From Sipunculus nudus (taxonomy: Eukaryota > Annelida > Sipuncula > Golfingiida > Sipunculidae), in assembly GCA_026874595.1 (NCBI GenBank), contig CM049307.1:24030362-24094361 (forward strand): 64,000 bases of DNA, read 5' to 3'. Positions 23,676 to 36,083 of the stretch are shown piece after piece (position 1 is the first letter of the stretch; each line of letters opens with the position of its first letter). Made by a program: the position numbers and the translations under genes. Under the pieces are notes generated by a model. It was not told the origin of the DNA. It searched no databases and was given only the letters and a program-made list of their open reading frames with translations.

Positions 23676-25892
23676 TAAAAGCTGCTGATCTGGTGTTCAG
23701 TCTAAAATAATATTCATAAAAATTGCATCCACCAAAATAGGGTTGGCAACTTATGGGAAGTGTAATATTATCCGGATGCAAGATCAAGATTAACCCAGAA
23801 GATCCCACATATAAATACATGTATTTGTTCTTCTCGTCAAGCTTTTCATCTCGTATTAAGCCTTTATAATCACTCGTCCACTTAAGCGTCAAATTGTGAA
23901 AATATTTTTGTTTGAGAATATAGCAAAACTCAATGGGAATTGCTGAAAGAGACTATTGTCTTTCCAGAGGCAGTGGAAATGTATAACGCTTTTATAAGCT
24001 TTTTTTTAAGTTGTTACTTAACCTAATCTCAAGCATTGCGTCCTGTTAGGCCTTGATTGGTCAATCATTTCAACCGGCCCTCTCGTGGCCAAACATAGAA
24101 AACACACCCATTCCAAATAGTGCATTTTATGAAGGTGATAATCGTGATACAGATAATGCTATGTGAAGAGGGTGTAACTGTCGCGTTGATAGTGGCACCG
24201 TTCTACCGACTTCCCGGGTCTTAATTAAATTCCTTAATTAATATATAAGTAGCCCTTGTGAAGGAGGCGTCACCCATGAACATTTAGTGTGATTCCACAG
24301 ACATTGTAGGGTTTGATGATAGAGATTGGGGTGATATCCATGGCAACCTTTGTCATGGAAGACAACTGGAATTTCCGCCTTAAGGCTTGGTCGTGTCTTT
24401 GGGAGGGTCAGGGCTTTTTGTTTGCTAAGTTGACCATTCCTTCAGCGGCAGATTCTGTTGCAGCCATGCAGGTATAAATGCTACAACAGGCTGTGTTGAG
24501 ACTTTCAGCAGTCTGCGCTCCCTTATTGCTGCCCGCTGTCTGTCTCCTTTTTCCTCATTTTTCTGAGCCTTGTCTAGACTGCTGCGGTCAAATGCTGTAA
24601 CCTCCTATACCGCCAGGATTTTCACAATTTCATAGGTCTTAGAGTCACGTTTGGAGAAAATTCCACTGACTTGCGGAGTAATAAGGCATACAAACATATA
24701 GTATTACATATATACATACATACATACATACATACATACATGCATACATGATATATGTTAACGGTATATAGATGTTAACAGGTATATTCGTTATTGTTAC
24801 TTGTTGTACCGGTTTAATTTTAGGGACTAGCAGACGCTGCCATGACACAGCGTTTTATTTGCCTATTTTTATTGGTTCTAGAAGAATCACTTTCAAACAT
24901 GTTCATTTGATTATACAATGGTGAACAATATATGTATGAGGCTCGATCTTTTAATATATAAAACTGGGAAGTATAGATAAACCTTACAAACTGGTACGAT
25001 AATCGTATTAATTTTGTCTGTTTAATTTATTATATAATGTAAGACCTAGCCTAGTGATGGGTTGCTGGACTGATCCGACCACGGATTAAATGGCTAAAAG
25101 ATTAAATCTCATTAGCTCCTCAGAGATTCGCTACAATTTCTTTTCGACCGGTTAGGACATCTGGATCATAGCTGGTCCCGTAGGTAAAAAAAAAAAAATA
25201 CCCCTCCCCCCTTCAAATAACATGCCATTCTTGTGAAGTGGCTTTATTTTATTCCTTATCTAAAAGACTGTTCCAACAAAAAGACCGATCCTTCAAATAA
25301 AAAAGATAAATGGTGGCAATTGATGATGTGCATAAAAAATGTTAATACTTTTATTATTACTGTTAATATTGTAATCATGACAGGGTATAACCAATGCTTT
25401 CAAGCAGTCCCAATTTGTACAAATATTCAAAATGATAAATCGTGTGTGAGATTTCAGATTTGCCCGTAAAATGCACCCTCAAAATTTCTTGAGTATCCTA
25501 CCAGGTATTGCTGAGAAATTTTTTTAAAGATCGAACTAGAAATCTATATTCTACGGAATGCAAGCCTGGACCGTGTTCGGATTCACTTGTTTGGCCCTTA
25601 TTATAAGGTTCTCTCGTGGATAAGTTACTGTACATTTGTGAATATTCCTCTTTGACGTTCCTGGACCCGGATCATGTGCAGGATCCACACCAAAAACTGA
25701 TCGATTCTTCCTTGGCCCATTCCGGAAATGTCCTGAAAATTTCGTGAAATTCCGTTCTCGATTGCATGCATAAGTTATTTTGTGCTCAAGCACACACCCA
25801 CACACACCATCACACACAAACACACACAGAAATGGGGATTCACGCATACACTCCTGGCGGATAAAATACAGGATGTGTAGATGAATGAGAGT
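23676..25892. other. Unassigned non-coding
   Basis: Contains a (TACA)n tract at about 24712-24750 and the possible core promoter at 24474. Nothing else is supported. Confidence 0.5.
24474..24510 (+). promoter_or_regulatory. Possible TATA/initiator core promoter
   Basis: TATAAATG begins at 24474 and an initiator-like TTTCAGCAG is centred ~33 bases downstream, in a GC-richer patch (about 24420-24560). The spacing is right for a metazoan core promoter. No first exon was recognised, so this could be chance. Confidence 0.2.
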
Positions 25893-26867
25893 CAACAGGT
25901 AGGCTGGCAAGATGTTATTGGTGTGATACATCAGCAGGTAGGCTGGCAAGATGTTATTGGTGTGATACATCAACAGGTAGGCTGGCAAGATGTTATTGGT
26001 GTGATACATCAGCAGGTAGGCTTGCAAGATGTTATTGGTGTGATACATCAACAGGTAGGCTGGCAAGATGTTATTGGTGTGATACATCAACAGGTAGGCT
26101 GGCAAGATGTTATTGGTGTGATACATCAACAGGTAGGCTGGCAAGATGTTATTGGTGTGATACATCAACAGGTAGGCTGGCAAGATGTTATTGGTGTGAT
26201 ACATCAGCAGGTAGGCTGGCAAGATGTTATTGGTGTGATACATCAACAGGTAGGCTGGCAAGATGTTATTGGTGTGATACATCAGCAGGTAGGCTGGCAA
26301 GATGTTATTGGTGTGATACATCAACAGGTAGGCTGGCAAGATGTTATTGGTGTGATACATCAGCAGGTAGGCTGGCAAGATGTTATTGGTGTGATACATC
26401 AACAGGTAGGCTGGCAAGATGTTATTGGTGTGATACATCAACAGGTAGGCTGGCAAGATGTTATTGGTGTGATACATCAACAGGTAGGCTGGCAAGATGT
26501 TATTGGTGTGATACATCAACAGGTAGGCTGGCAAGATGTTATTGGTGTGATACATCAGCAGGTAGGCTGGCAAGATGTTATTGGTGTGATACATCAGCAG
26601 GTAGGCTGGCAAGATGTTATTGGTGTGATACATCAACAGGTAGGCTGGCAAGATGTTATTGGTGTGATACATCAGCAGGTAGGCTGGCTAGATGTTATTG
26701 GTGTGATACATCAACAGGTAGGCTGGCAAGATGTTATTGGTGTGATACATCAACAGGTAGGCTGGCAAGATGTTATTGGTGTGATACATCAACAGGTAGG
26801 CTGGCAAGATGTTATAGGTGTGATACATCAACAGGTAGGCTGGCAAGATGTTATTGGTGTAATACAT
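25893..26867. repeat. 39-bp minisatellite, exactly 25 units
   Basis: 25 head-to-tail 39-bp units with no indel (25 x 39 = 975 bases). The unit begins CA(A/G)CAGGTAGGCTGGCAAG. Variation is limited to the A/G in the first codon-like triplet and single changes (CTTGCAAG in unit 4, CTGGCTAG in unit 21, TTATAGG in unit 24, GTAATAC in unit 25). Because 39 is a multiple of 3 and stops are absent in some frames, both strands carry spurious long frames (repeat QQVGWQDVIGVIH on plus, MYHTNNILPAYLL on minus). These lack any non-repetitive conserved domain and are not called as genes. Confidence 0.97.
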
Positions 26868-27154
26868 TCTTGGTTCTTAAAATATGGAAACGGCAAAAAT
26901 ATCTGTCCATGAACGAATCTTTTAAAGTACACATTCCGGTCATCAGTAAAGAAAAAGAATGGCGTCCTTGACCTTACAAGCTTCCGAGGTGGGACAGAAT
27001 AAGCCACTTGTGTGCAAAAACACACAAACTAGACAGCCAGTGATCGAGCGTTGGGTGGAAGTTAAAATAAGACCAACACACAGATGAGACAGAAAGACAG
27101 TTGAACATGTGAAAACAGTCATATGAAAGAGCAATGTTCCATGAGAAAGAACAA
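26868..27154. other. Unassigned non-coding
   Basis: Short unique stretch between the minisatellite and the satellite-carrying element; nothing recognised. Confidence 0.5.
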
Positions 27155-30100
27155 CAAGGCCTACAGGCCTGATGCGAATTTTTGCAATGGGATATACATC
27201 ATGTATAATGCTTCCATGATAACATGCTTGACAGTTAATATTCAAGTACAATGCAAGTACTAAACATTTAAAAAATAAGTATATATACAATTGCCCAATT
27301 TCAGGCTGATATATCAAATCCCTACAGATTTTGTCATTCATATTCATATCATAAGAAATTGGATTAAAATTTGTGTTTTTCATGTGCCCATTTTCAAGAA
27401 GTCGCACAATTTTATCGCCTTCCTACAATTTTGCAAGAAGTCACGCATTATGTTTCGATCGGTACATTAAAAAAGTGAAAAAAATAACGGCTAGTACAAT
27501 TATTTTTAGTCCCAGAGCTCACAGGACGACTATTATTTTTTTGTTTGGTGCTGCCTTAACGTTTCTTCTCTACTGGCATTGCTTTTACCCGAACGCGGGT
27601 AAACGACCGGCATGCAAACGACCTGGAGATAAAACACGCTATAATAGGTGCAATTCCAAGAAATCCCGCGCAGCAGGTTTTATTGCATATTTCTTAACCT
27701 TGTCTGTGCGCTAAAAGCTTTCTCTCAGCATGATATCTACCATGCAATTATTTCCTGTATAAAAAGTTAAAAAAAAATTAATATAGGTAGAGAAGCGCTG
27801 TTTTTGTGTCACAAACGGCAAGTATATACATGAAATTTTGTAGGCGCTGAGCCAGGAATAATCTAGAAGTCATAACCTATTGTTAAGACAGGGAACCAAT
27901 CTCTGAGGTTCTAGATACGTTTCTCAGCCCCAGTCGACATTCCGCCATTTTGCATTTGCAGCACCAGGGGAGTTCAAACCAAAGACTTTGAGCTCCAAAG
28001 TCAAGCGCCTTAATTAACTTTGGCCTTCTACTGTATTAAGACCGTTTTTACATTCAAGAGTGGTGTATGAATAAGAAATGAAATATTAATTCTGGTTTAA
28101 AGTTTCCGGACAAAAGAACCAATAAAAGGAACAAATGACCTTGTTCTTCATGGAAACATTATACCATACAGTAAAATATATACAAATACAATACACAATC
28201 CTCGCAAGCATTAGTTTATACAAAATAGTAGCTATTGAATGAAATATTTTATATCATTAAAGAGTAAATAACGAAAACAAAAAAGAAAAAAGAAAAAGAC
28301 AAGAAACAAGCCAAACAGACCTAAAGTGACAACGGGATATACATCAGGTATAATGCTTCCATGATAAAGTGCTTGACCATTACTTATCAAGTTTATTTGT
28401 GACACGTTTATGTACAATGCAAGTACTCAACATTTTGAACCAGAGTATAAGCACCAATTACACAACACCAGTCTTCAAATACTGGCATTGATGTACACAA
28501 CACAAAAATGATTGCAGGTGGCACCACCAGTCTTGAGTATGAGAAAGCCATGGAAACATTTCAGGCAGATACTTCATACCACTCTTGCGCGATGTGCACA
28601 GATGCATTATACCGAAACACAATTGAAGGTGGTGCCACAGGTATTGTATACAACAAGACTATCCGAGATGTATGGAAATGCAAAATTTTAGGCATATATG
28701 CCATATCACTCCTGTGAAATAAGCAAGGCCATACACTGTATAAAAATTATTGTAGGTGGTGATACCAGTCTTGTATACGACGAAGTCATCCGTTATGTAT
28801 AGGTATGCACAATTTCAGGCTGATATATCAAATACCTCCTGGAATATTTATTTCAGGGAAATACACTGTGCAAAAATCATTGTACATGTCGAAACCAGTC
28901 TTGTGTACGAGAAAGCTATCAAAGATGCATGGACAGGCAAAAACCTCAGGCCGATACATCAAACTTCTCTTGAGTCAAGTGCACTGGGCTGACCAAGCTC
29001 AGCAGAGGAAGGCAGTTGCCCCAAGTCAAGCGAAGCTTATGCCAGATGCATCTCCTGCACTGAGTAAACTCTTGATATGTTGTTGAGTCTGATACAGTTG
29101 TCAGTCTCCAAAAGCTGTAAATAGATCTAGACTGAAAATGACCTGTTGCTAAATCTGAAATAGTTGTCAGTCTGCCAAGCTAAAAATAGATACAGACAAA
29201 ATCTTGGCATGTTGCCATATCTTGATACATACTGAAAGACTTTGACTACAATGTTTTTTTTTTTCAAGCTGACATATTAATAAGATTATTTATATCAGAA
29301 TGTTTAGAATAATAACACATGTCTATTGAAAGCAAAATCAAAATACAGATATATTTTATTCATGGATTTATCTCACACATAAGTTGGATATGGACACCAA
29401 TTATTTATGTTGCCTGTACAACTCTGCTTATATACCCAAAGAGCTCAGTCTGATACTACATAAATCTACTACCTTTGTTTACCAGAGTATCTCACAGTCC
29501 TTACTTTGTTAAGCTCCAATAATTCAGGCAAAAATCAATTAAACTTAAACAAAACCACCTAGGAATCCCTTTTTGTGCAATGTTACAGAGTTTGAAAGAA
29601 CTGTTTGCAGAAGATGACCAGCAGCCCTCAGATTGATACTTGGCCACAAGACTAACTTCGGCTTTCTGTGACTCTTACGTAATTAAATTAACTTTATCTA
29701 TTCTTATACGACTGAGAAAACCCTACCCTAGGATGATTCTTGTGAAAAATAAAACCATTCAGCTTGACGTTTCATCATAAAACAATTTTTTCGCAGAAAG
29801 AAGCACATATTACGAAGTTTTCGCCCGTAAAAAAAGCAGGTCTATGCAGTAGTGCCACAAAAACCTCAATTTCAAAGATTCATGTGACTAATATTTGCAT
29901 AAAATTTGGTGATGCCAGTTCTTGCCTTTTCTGAGATTGTTATGTTAGTATATCTTATTTGGTCAAATAACTAGGTTCAAATTCCTGTAACTTGGCAAAA
30001 ATTCATCGAACCTGGCGATTTTAACAAACTTGAAAAAGCTTGTCTCTGGGACCATTTCTGTGAAGTATTGAACAGCATGGCAATAAGATTTAGGATAAGA

Positions 30101-30391
30101 AGACTGTCGATGGTTTTCCAGCTTTTCCTCAAAAGCTCAATCCTGAAACATTTGACATGTAATTTTTTGCATAACATTTGGTGACGCTAGCTCCTGCTGT
30201 TCCTGCTTTTTTCCCCCGTAAGATCTATTTCGGTGCAGAATGCTATAAATTAAGCTCAGTCCGAAAGAGGTTTTTAGATGTTTGATTTTTTTTTGCATAA
30301 TATTTAGTGATACTAGCTCCTGCCGTTTCTTGAGATAGTATAGGTAAACGTACGGACGACGGCACATTATTGCATAAGCTCACAGGTTCGC
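27155..30391 (+). mobile_element. Satellite-carrying element, copy A
   Basis: Begins CAAGGCCTACAGGCCTGATG, like copy B at about 34448, and ends CATAAGCTCACAGGTTCGC, like copy B at 36876. From 28505 to about 28985 it has four diverged monomers (about 110-130 bp) with the GGTGG(C/T)(A/G)CCAC core, a GAA/GCTATC segment and GCAAAATTTCAGGC. A shared tail follows (AACCCTACC(C/A)TA, ATTTGGTGATGC, ACCATTTCTGTGAA). A segment at 27183-27290 recurs at 28321-28440, so the left part appears duplicated or interrupted. No transposase is encoded. Confidence 0.65.
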
Positions 30392-31949
30392 TAAAATATA
30401 ATGCAATGACACCATAATGCACTTCACAAGATCCTAGAACAAACAATACAGGGGGGGGGGACAAAATGTAATACAAAATACATAACGGCAATTAACACAT
30501 AATGCATAAAACAAAATTGCAAATCTGGTGTATATTAAGTCCTAATGTGGGTAAAGAGCGAATTTATTGAATATTTGTCCTTTATTCTTGTAGCAAAGAT
30601 AAACTTATGTACGGGTCGCTGCTATGCCTGGTTGGGTATATTTACTTGTTCACCTTCGCGAAAACGTTAATATTTAATTTCTGAACACGAGTACTTACAG
30701 CAATGAATCTGTTAGGTTCAGTCAGGTGGAACCGTATTGTTCATGTCGGGAGGGCAAAAAATGGTTGCGGGAAATCACTCTTAATTCTAGGTGTGTTTAG
30801 CTATCATTTATAGCTTGTTAAGCTATCATTCATAGAAGCGAGATTTAAGATTAATGCATTTCTAGTTAAGATGTTCCTGAAGTAATGGCTAGACATTGCT
30901 GAACAGATTAGACTCTTCCAAGTCTAACGTCAGGTAGCCATGAAAAAACGATTAGGTAGGCTGGCAAGCCTGTACTTGAGTTGTGCCACAGGTCATACGC
31001 TGGAACGGCCATCCATCCTATTGCATGTCGGCGACTCTCTAATTTTGTCAACGGGCCGAAAAGGCGATAAAGGGTAAATTACCAGTAGTATGAAAATAGA
31101 TATGGAAATTTTAAAGATATCTGAAGTTGGTCGCTCTGTAACCCTATGAATTATGCTCGAAAAGGAGGTAGAGGAAAGGGGAGCACAGCCGGTGTCTTTT
31201 TTTTTGTGGTTTTGTCCTTCTCCAATCTATATCATGTCATGCATGTGACCAAAGTTATTCTTGTAGAACAAGCCCCTCAGACAGCCATACATTATATTGT
31301 GAAGGACTTTGAGAGGTGATCTTGGCGTATCAACAATTCAACGGGGACAAGCTCGCCAATATTTTCTTATGGACAGATCAGTGAACGCTCGTGATCTGCG
31401 AGCTGCCACTGTTAACAGTTTGTGACGGCTTAACTTTTGACCGAAACACGGTTTGTGTGAAAATTAGACATATGGTTCAATCCTTGTTCAAATCAAATTG
31501 ATCACATTTTAATACTGTTTGTAGAGACCTAGTGCAAGGTTGTCAATTAATATTACTTTTTGAACTCGATGATATTCATTCTCAGATGTCGTACCGGCAT
31601 AAACAATTTATGTACAAACAGACGTCTATAGGACAGTAGTGTCATACAGCATGGTGAGCCGATAAGCAAGATGTAGCAAAGTATCGTTGAAATCTGAGTT
31701 AACGTATGTGTATACGTAATCCGACCATATACCTGGACACGTAGAATACAGTTAACTTCATATTCATGTGGGTAACATACACAGAGGAATTACCTCATCG
31801 GGGTCAAAGTAATCAATGCATACTTCAATCGGACAGTCCTGCATACAGTAACGGACACTTAAGCTTATTAGGGCCTATCTAATTTAGTTAATATCTCCTG
31901 AATACCTATAGATGACTCAGAGTGATTACCGGCCCCGTCTGCTGGGTAA
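30392..31949. other. Unassigned non-coding
   Basis: No gene recognised. At 30957 a stretch GTAGGCTGGCAAG matches the 39-bp minisatellite unit, but as a single copy. Confidence 0.5.
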
Positions 31950-32333
31950 GGTCAGGGCTGTCTGATCTGGCGAGATTTCCTGGAAGCGGGCTCAGAACCA
32001 GGCCGTGATCTGTCTGAGGAGGATATCAATTTGCTTCTCACTGAGAATTTTACACTAATGGCTTGGTCACTTCGTGATACAGCGCACCCAGACAGCACAC
32101 GCACTCAGAGAGCGCATATTCTGAAATTTGTCTGGGTGATCTTCCAAGATTTTAAATACATGCTCATTTGTTTTCTAAATACCCACCTATATTTTATAGT
32201 ACCAAGTTCTCTACCAGAGGTCACTGTGGCAATTGCCTGTCTAGAGAAAGATAAACAAACACCTGGATCTTGGAAAACTTTTAAAGCTGTGATCAAGCCA
32301 TCTTCGCCTGTACGAACATGCAGATCTTCTTAA
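31950..32333 (+). CDS. Candidate coding segment of unknown family
   Basis: A 128-codon open frame with no ATG near its left end. The left half is GC-richer and protein-like (WRDFLEAGSEPGRDLSEED, then LLLTENFTLMAWSLRDTA and TRTQRAHILKFVW). The right half becomes AT-rich and less convincing, so a true exon might end near 32130. CAG precedes the first convincing codons (31953-31955), but no good pyrimidine tract is seen. It directly abuts the ~100-bp tandem array. No family is recognised; it may be an exon or a relic. Confidence 0.3.
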   Translation, partial: GQGCLIWRDFLEAGSEPGRDLSEEDINLLLTENFTLMAWSLRDTAHPDSTRTQRAHILKFVWVIFQDFKYMLICFLNTHLYFIVPSSLPEVTVAIACLEKDKQTPGSWKTFKAVIKPSSPVRTCRSS

Positions 32334-32350
32334 AAATGCCACTTATAAGT

Positions 32351-32713
32351 CCGTCAATACTTTTTAAAGTATATTTTCTATAAAAGAAAGATAAACACTA
32401 GAAACACAGATATACATAGATTTTATTTGTTGGGGAAATATGGCCGTGGGCTTGTCAATACTTTTTTATATATATTTTCTATAAAAGAAAGATAAACAGC
32501 GGAAGCACAGTTATATACATATTTCATTTATTGGTGAAATACGGCCGTGGGTCCATCAATCCTTTTTTATATAAATATTTTATATAAAGGAAATATAAAT
32601 CAGTGGAAGCACAGATATACAGAGATTTCATTTGTTGGCGAAATACGGCCGTGGGTCCATCAATACTTTTTATATATATATTCTATAAAAGAAAGATAAA
32701 CAGCGGAAGCACA

Positions 32714-32773
<60 letters not shown>

Positions 32774-32907
32774 TATTTCATTTATTGGTGAAATACGGCC
32801 GTTGGTCCGTCGATACTTTTTTATATTTTTTTTCTGTATAAGAAAGATAAACAGTGGAAGCAGAGATATACACAGATTCGATTCGTTGGTAAAATACGGC
32901 CGTGGGA
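32351..32907 (+). repeat. ~100-bp tandem repeat, 5 units, with nested (AT)n
   Basis: Units start at about 32351, 32453, 32552, 32656 and 32806, each with TCAATAC(TTTTT), CTATAAAAGAAAGATAAACA, GG/GAAGCACAGA and GGTGAAATACGGCCGTGGG. The fourth unit is ~150 bases because its CACAGATATATA site has expanded into a pure (AT)n tract (32716-32769). Confidence 0.92.
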
Positions 32908-33461
32908 TACGGCCTTTCCATGAAACCTGTGGAGTGCTCACCCTCGGTGGGGACCGACCGTTAAAAGCTCACCGTCTAGGCTGCGACTGTGATGATTCTT
33001 ATACATGCATAGTTTGATTTTCTTAAATTATTCTTTTGCAAGTCTTGACAACTCAATCTTCTTCTACAAGAGTGTGGGTGGTCTGCAGCCTTCTAACACA
33101 CCTGCTGTGACATATTCTTTATAACAGCACGCTTTCGATTTCGCACGCGTGCCACGATTTAAAATGCCTTTTGATTCTACAGAAATACCAAAACCGAAAA
33201 TGAACGACATAATATTTACATTTATAGAGCGACAGAATATGCATTTCGCCAGCAATATTGTGTAATAAATATTTTTTTTCTAACTTAATACACTCCCCAG
33301 GTCCGCTTTACAGTCCCTGTCCACGTTTATTGGGGTGATAGTGACGCACTCTCTATATACTGAACAACAACGAATGATGAACAGAGCAACAATGTACACA
33401 TCTAATTCACAACCCCTCACCGAAATCTGATAAATTCTGGCCAAAAGTGATTTTCCACAAA
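32908..33461. other. Unassigned non-coding
   Basis: A GC-richer patch at 32910-33000 follows the array; nothing recognised. Confidence 0.5.
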
Positions 33462-33564
33462 AGCGGATCCGGTGGGGGGACCGGACCTGTGGACCTATTT
33501 ATTAGGGTTTTCTTTAGTCCTCCTTGGTTGGACCCCAACTTTTCCTAAATCCTGGATCCGCCCG
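33462..33564 (-). mobile_element. GCGGATCC element, copy 4
   Basis: 103-bp copy running from AGCGGATCCGG to CCTGGATCCGCCC. It shares GGACC(G/T)...GGACCT..TTTATTAGG with copy 3. Confidence 0.65.
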
Positions 33565-33785
33565 GTCAACTAGAGTACTTTAAAGGGGATCACACCTAAT
33601 ATAATATTAAAACACAGTTTTGGTGAATGGATTGCTCACTTTAATAAAATAAAATGTACATTAATTGCATTTTTTTTTATTTGTGCATTCAGCGTTGAAC
33701 GCCTCATAGAGAGACTGTTATCCCTGAAGTGTTTAATTTCTTACATGTCTTCATCAAATAATATTAAAGAAATAAATAGCAATAG
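33565..33785. other. Unassigned AT-rich spacer
   Basis: Spacer between two GCGGATCC-family copies; nothing recognised. Confidence 0.5.
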
Positions 33786-33987
33786 AAGTGGATCCATGCA
33801 GGGGTGGGGTCCAGACCCTGCCCTTTCCCTTTTTTCAGCAGCCGCAACGTTTTTTGTTAAGGTTTCAGTCCACATTTTGCGGCCTTGACCAACCTTTTCC
33901 CCGACCTGCATGTGGATATTTTTTAAGGTTCTGTCTGATCTCCTCCTGGGATTGACCCTCCTTTTCCTAAATCATGGATCCGCCCTG
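33786..33987 (-). mobile_element. GCGGATCC element, copy 5
   Basis: Runs from GTGGATCCATG to CATGGATCCGCCCTG. Reverse orientation of copies 1 and 6: TTTTTTCAGCAGCCGCAACG, GTTTCAGTCCA and TTTTCCTAAAT appear in the expected reverse order. Confidence 0.7.
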
Positions 33988-34206
33988 AACAAACGGTTAA
34001 TCATAGGCCATTGAACCCTGCATGTGGGCATGTAGGAAATACTCAAGACCCCCCCCCCCCCCCCATACTATCCAAAATCCCTCACTTTCTTTAATAGAGG
34101 ACTGACTAACGCCTCAATTATAGATAAAGACAGTTATCTTCTACAAACTATATTATCACATTATTTAAGATAATATCTTTATGAATGAAAACTGTGCATT
34201 ATACAC

Positions 34207-34342
<136 letters not shown>

Positions 34343-34740
34343 GAGAGAGAATCTGTAAGAAATAGAAGCATCGATTCCGTAGATTTTTCTGATGTGGCCC
34401 ATTATGTGGTCGATGAAAGGTCAATTTAAAGTGAAGATATGTAATACAAGGCCTACAGGGCTAATGCGAACCTGTGCAATGTTTGGGAGTATGAATGGAG
34501 GTTTATTTTTAAAATTTTATATTGATCCTCTTAAGTCCTGCATATCTACCTTAGTAATTATGATTTCAGCAAAATGGACGTTTCGGACCTGCAAGTTTCA
34601 GACTAGGGCATTTTAAACTAGAATATGGGTAGTCGACGAGCGACTATGTATATCCGCAGAAATCAGAGTGTGACGGGTGAAGTGAGGCATGGATTAAGTG
34701 GCAAGGGGAATTAGAGTGAGGTGTGTTGCATATTAGCATG

Positions 34741-35845
34741 GATGTCTGCAGCGTAAACGTGAATGTAGGTGGTGCCACCTGTCATAAAATCGAGAAAATT
34801 GTCCAAGATGTATAAACCTGCAAATTTTCAGGTGGATAAGTCAAACCACTACTGAGATATGAGTGATTTTATCCAAAGGCAGATGAACAGATGGACCTGT
34901 GCATAAGTGGTTGCAGGTAGCGCCGGCAATTTTGCCTATAATGAATAGCTATGTGAGATCTATACACATGCAAAATTTTGGCCCAATCGGTCAAACTGTT
35001 CCCGAGATATGAGCTTAGATGTCTGCAGAGTAAACCTGAATGTAGGTGGCCCCACCTGTCATAAAATCGAGAAAGCTGTCCAGGATGTATAAACCTGCAA
35101 AATTTCAGGTGGAAAAGTCAAACCACTGCTGAGATATCAGTGATTTATTCTCAAGGCAGATGAACAGATGGACGCTGCGCATAAGTGGTTGCTCGTGGCG
35201 CCACTAGTTTTGCCAATGATGAAGAGCTATGTGAGATCTATACACATGCAGAATTTGGCCCAATCGGTCAAACGGTTCCCGAAATATGAGTTTGGATGTC
35301 TTCAGAGTAAACCTGAATGTAGGTAGCGCCACCTGTCAAAATCAAGAGAGCTTGCCAGGATGTATAAACCTGCAAAATTTCAGTTGGAAAAGTCAAACCA
35401 CTGCTGAGATATGTGATTTTATCCCAATGCAGATGAACAGATGGACGCTGCGCATTAATGGTTGCAGGTGGCCCCACCAGTTTTGCCTATGATGAAGAGC
35501 TATGTGAGATCTATACACATGCAAAATTTTGGCCCAATCGGTCAAACGGTTCCCGAGATATGAGCTTGGATGTCTGCAGAGTAAACCTGAATGTAGGTGG
35601 CGCCACCTGTCATTAAATCGAGAAAGCTGTCCAGGATGTATAAACCTGCAAAATTTCAGGTGGAAAAGTCAAACCACTGCTGAGATATGATTGATTTTAT
35701 CCTAAGGCAGATGAACAAATGGATGCTGTGCGAAAATGGTTGCAGGTGGCGCCACCATTTTTAGTGTATGTTATAAAGCTATCAAAGGGCTACATTTGTG
35801 CAAAATTTGTAGCCTGATCGGTCAAACGGTTCCCAAGATATGTGG
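34741..35845 (+). repeat. Higher-order tandem repeat: four ~277-bp AB dimers
   Basis: Dimers start at about 34741, 35018, 35295 and 35569. Each has monomer A (GTAGGTGGCGCCACCTGTCA ... CAAAATTTCAGGTGG ... GAGATATGAG) and monomer B (GCAGGTGGCGCCACCAGTTT ... GCCCAATCGGTCAAACGG ... GAGATATGAG). A and B are themselves homologous (~129-148 bp each), so this is a two-level repeat. Copies of the same monomer type in different dimers are much closer to each other than A is to B. Confidence 0.9.
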
Positions 35846-36020
35846 GTTTATGTGTAAAAACAAATGGACGCTGGGCAGCGAGGAAAGGTCAGAGGTCAAC
35901 CAAAAATGAGGGCGCAGCAGTTCACATGTGACCTGATGATAAACCCAATTTGCTTAAAATGCAAACCAAGTTTTTTCAAACAGTTGAAAGATATAGTTCC
36001 AATAATCTGGGAATTCTGCA

Positions 36021-36083
36021 TCTAGACATTGTGTCTAGACGTCTAGACGCTGTGTCTAGACGTCTAGACACATTGTCTAGACA
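36021..36083. repeat. 21-bp tandem repeat of paired TCTAGA palindromes
   Basis: TCTAGA occurs at 36021, 36034, 36042, 36055, 36063 and 36076, spacing alternating 13 and 8. That equals three 21-bp units, each with two palindromes. GTGTCTAGACGTCTAGAC segments can pair with themselves. Confidence 0.9.

Noticed and set aside
25551..26912. 343- and 373-codon open frames on opposite strands
   Set aside because: Both are translations of the 39-bp minisatellite (multiple of three, no stops). No unique domain or start context supports a gene.
27373..27714. 113-codon plus frame with a hydrophobic stretch
   Set aside because: Overlaps the left part of a repeat element; the hydrophobic segment follows from T-rich sequence. 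No support as a gene.
30955..30972. GTAGGCTGGCAAG matching the minisatellite unit
   Set aside because: A single 13-base match; may be a seed sequence but too short to interpret.
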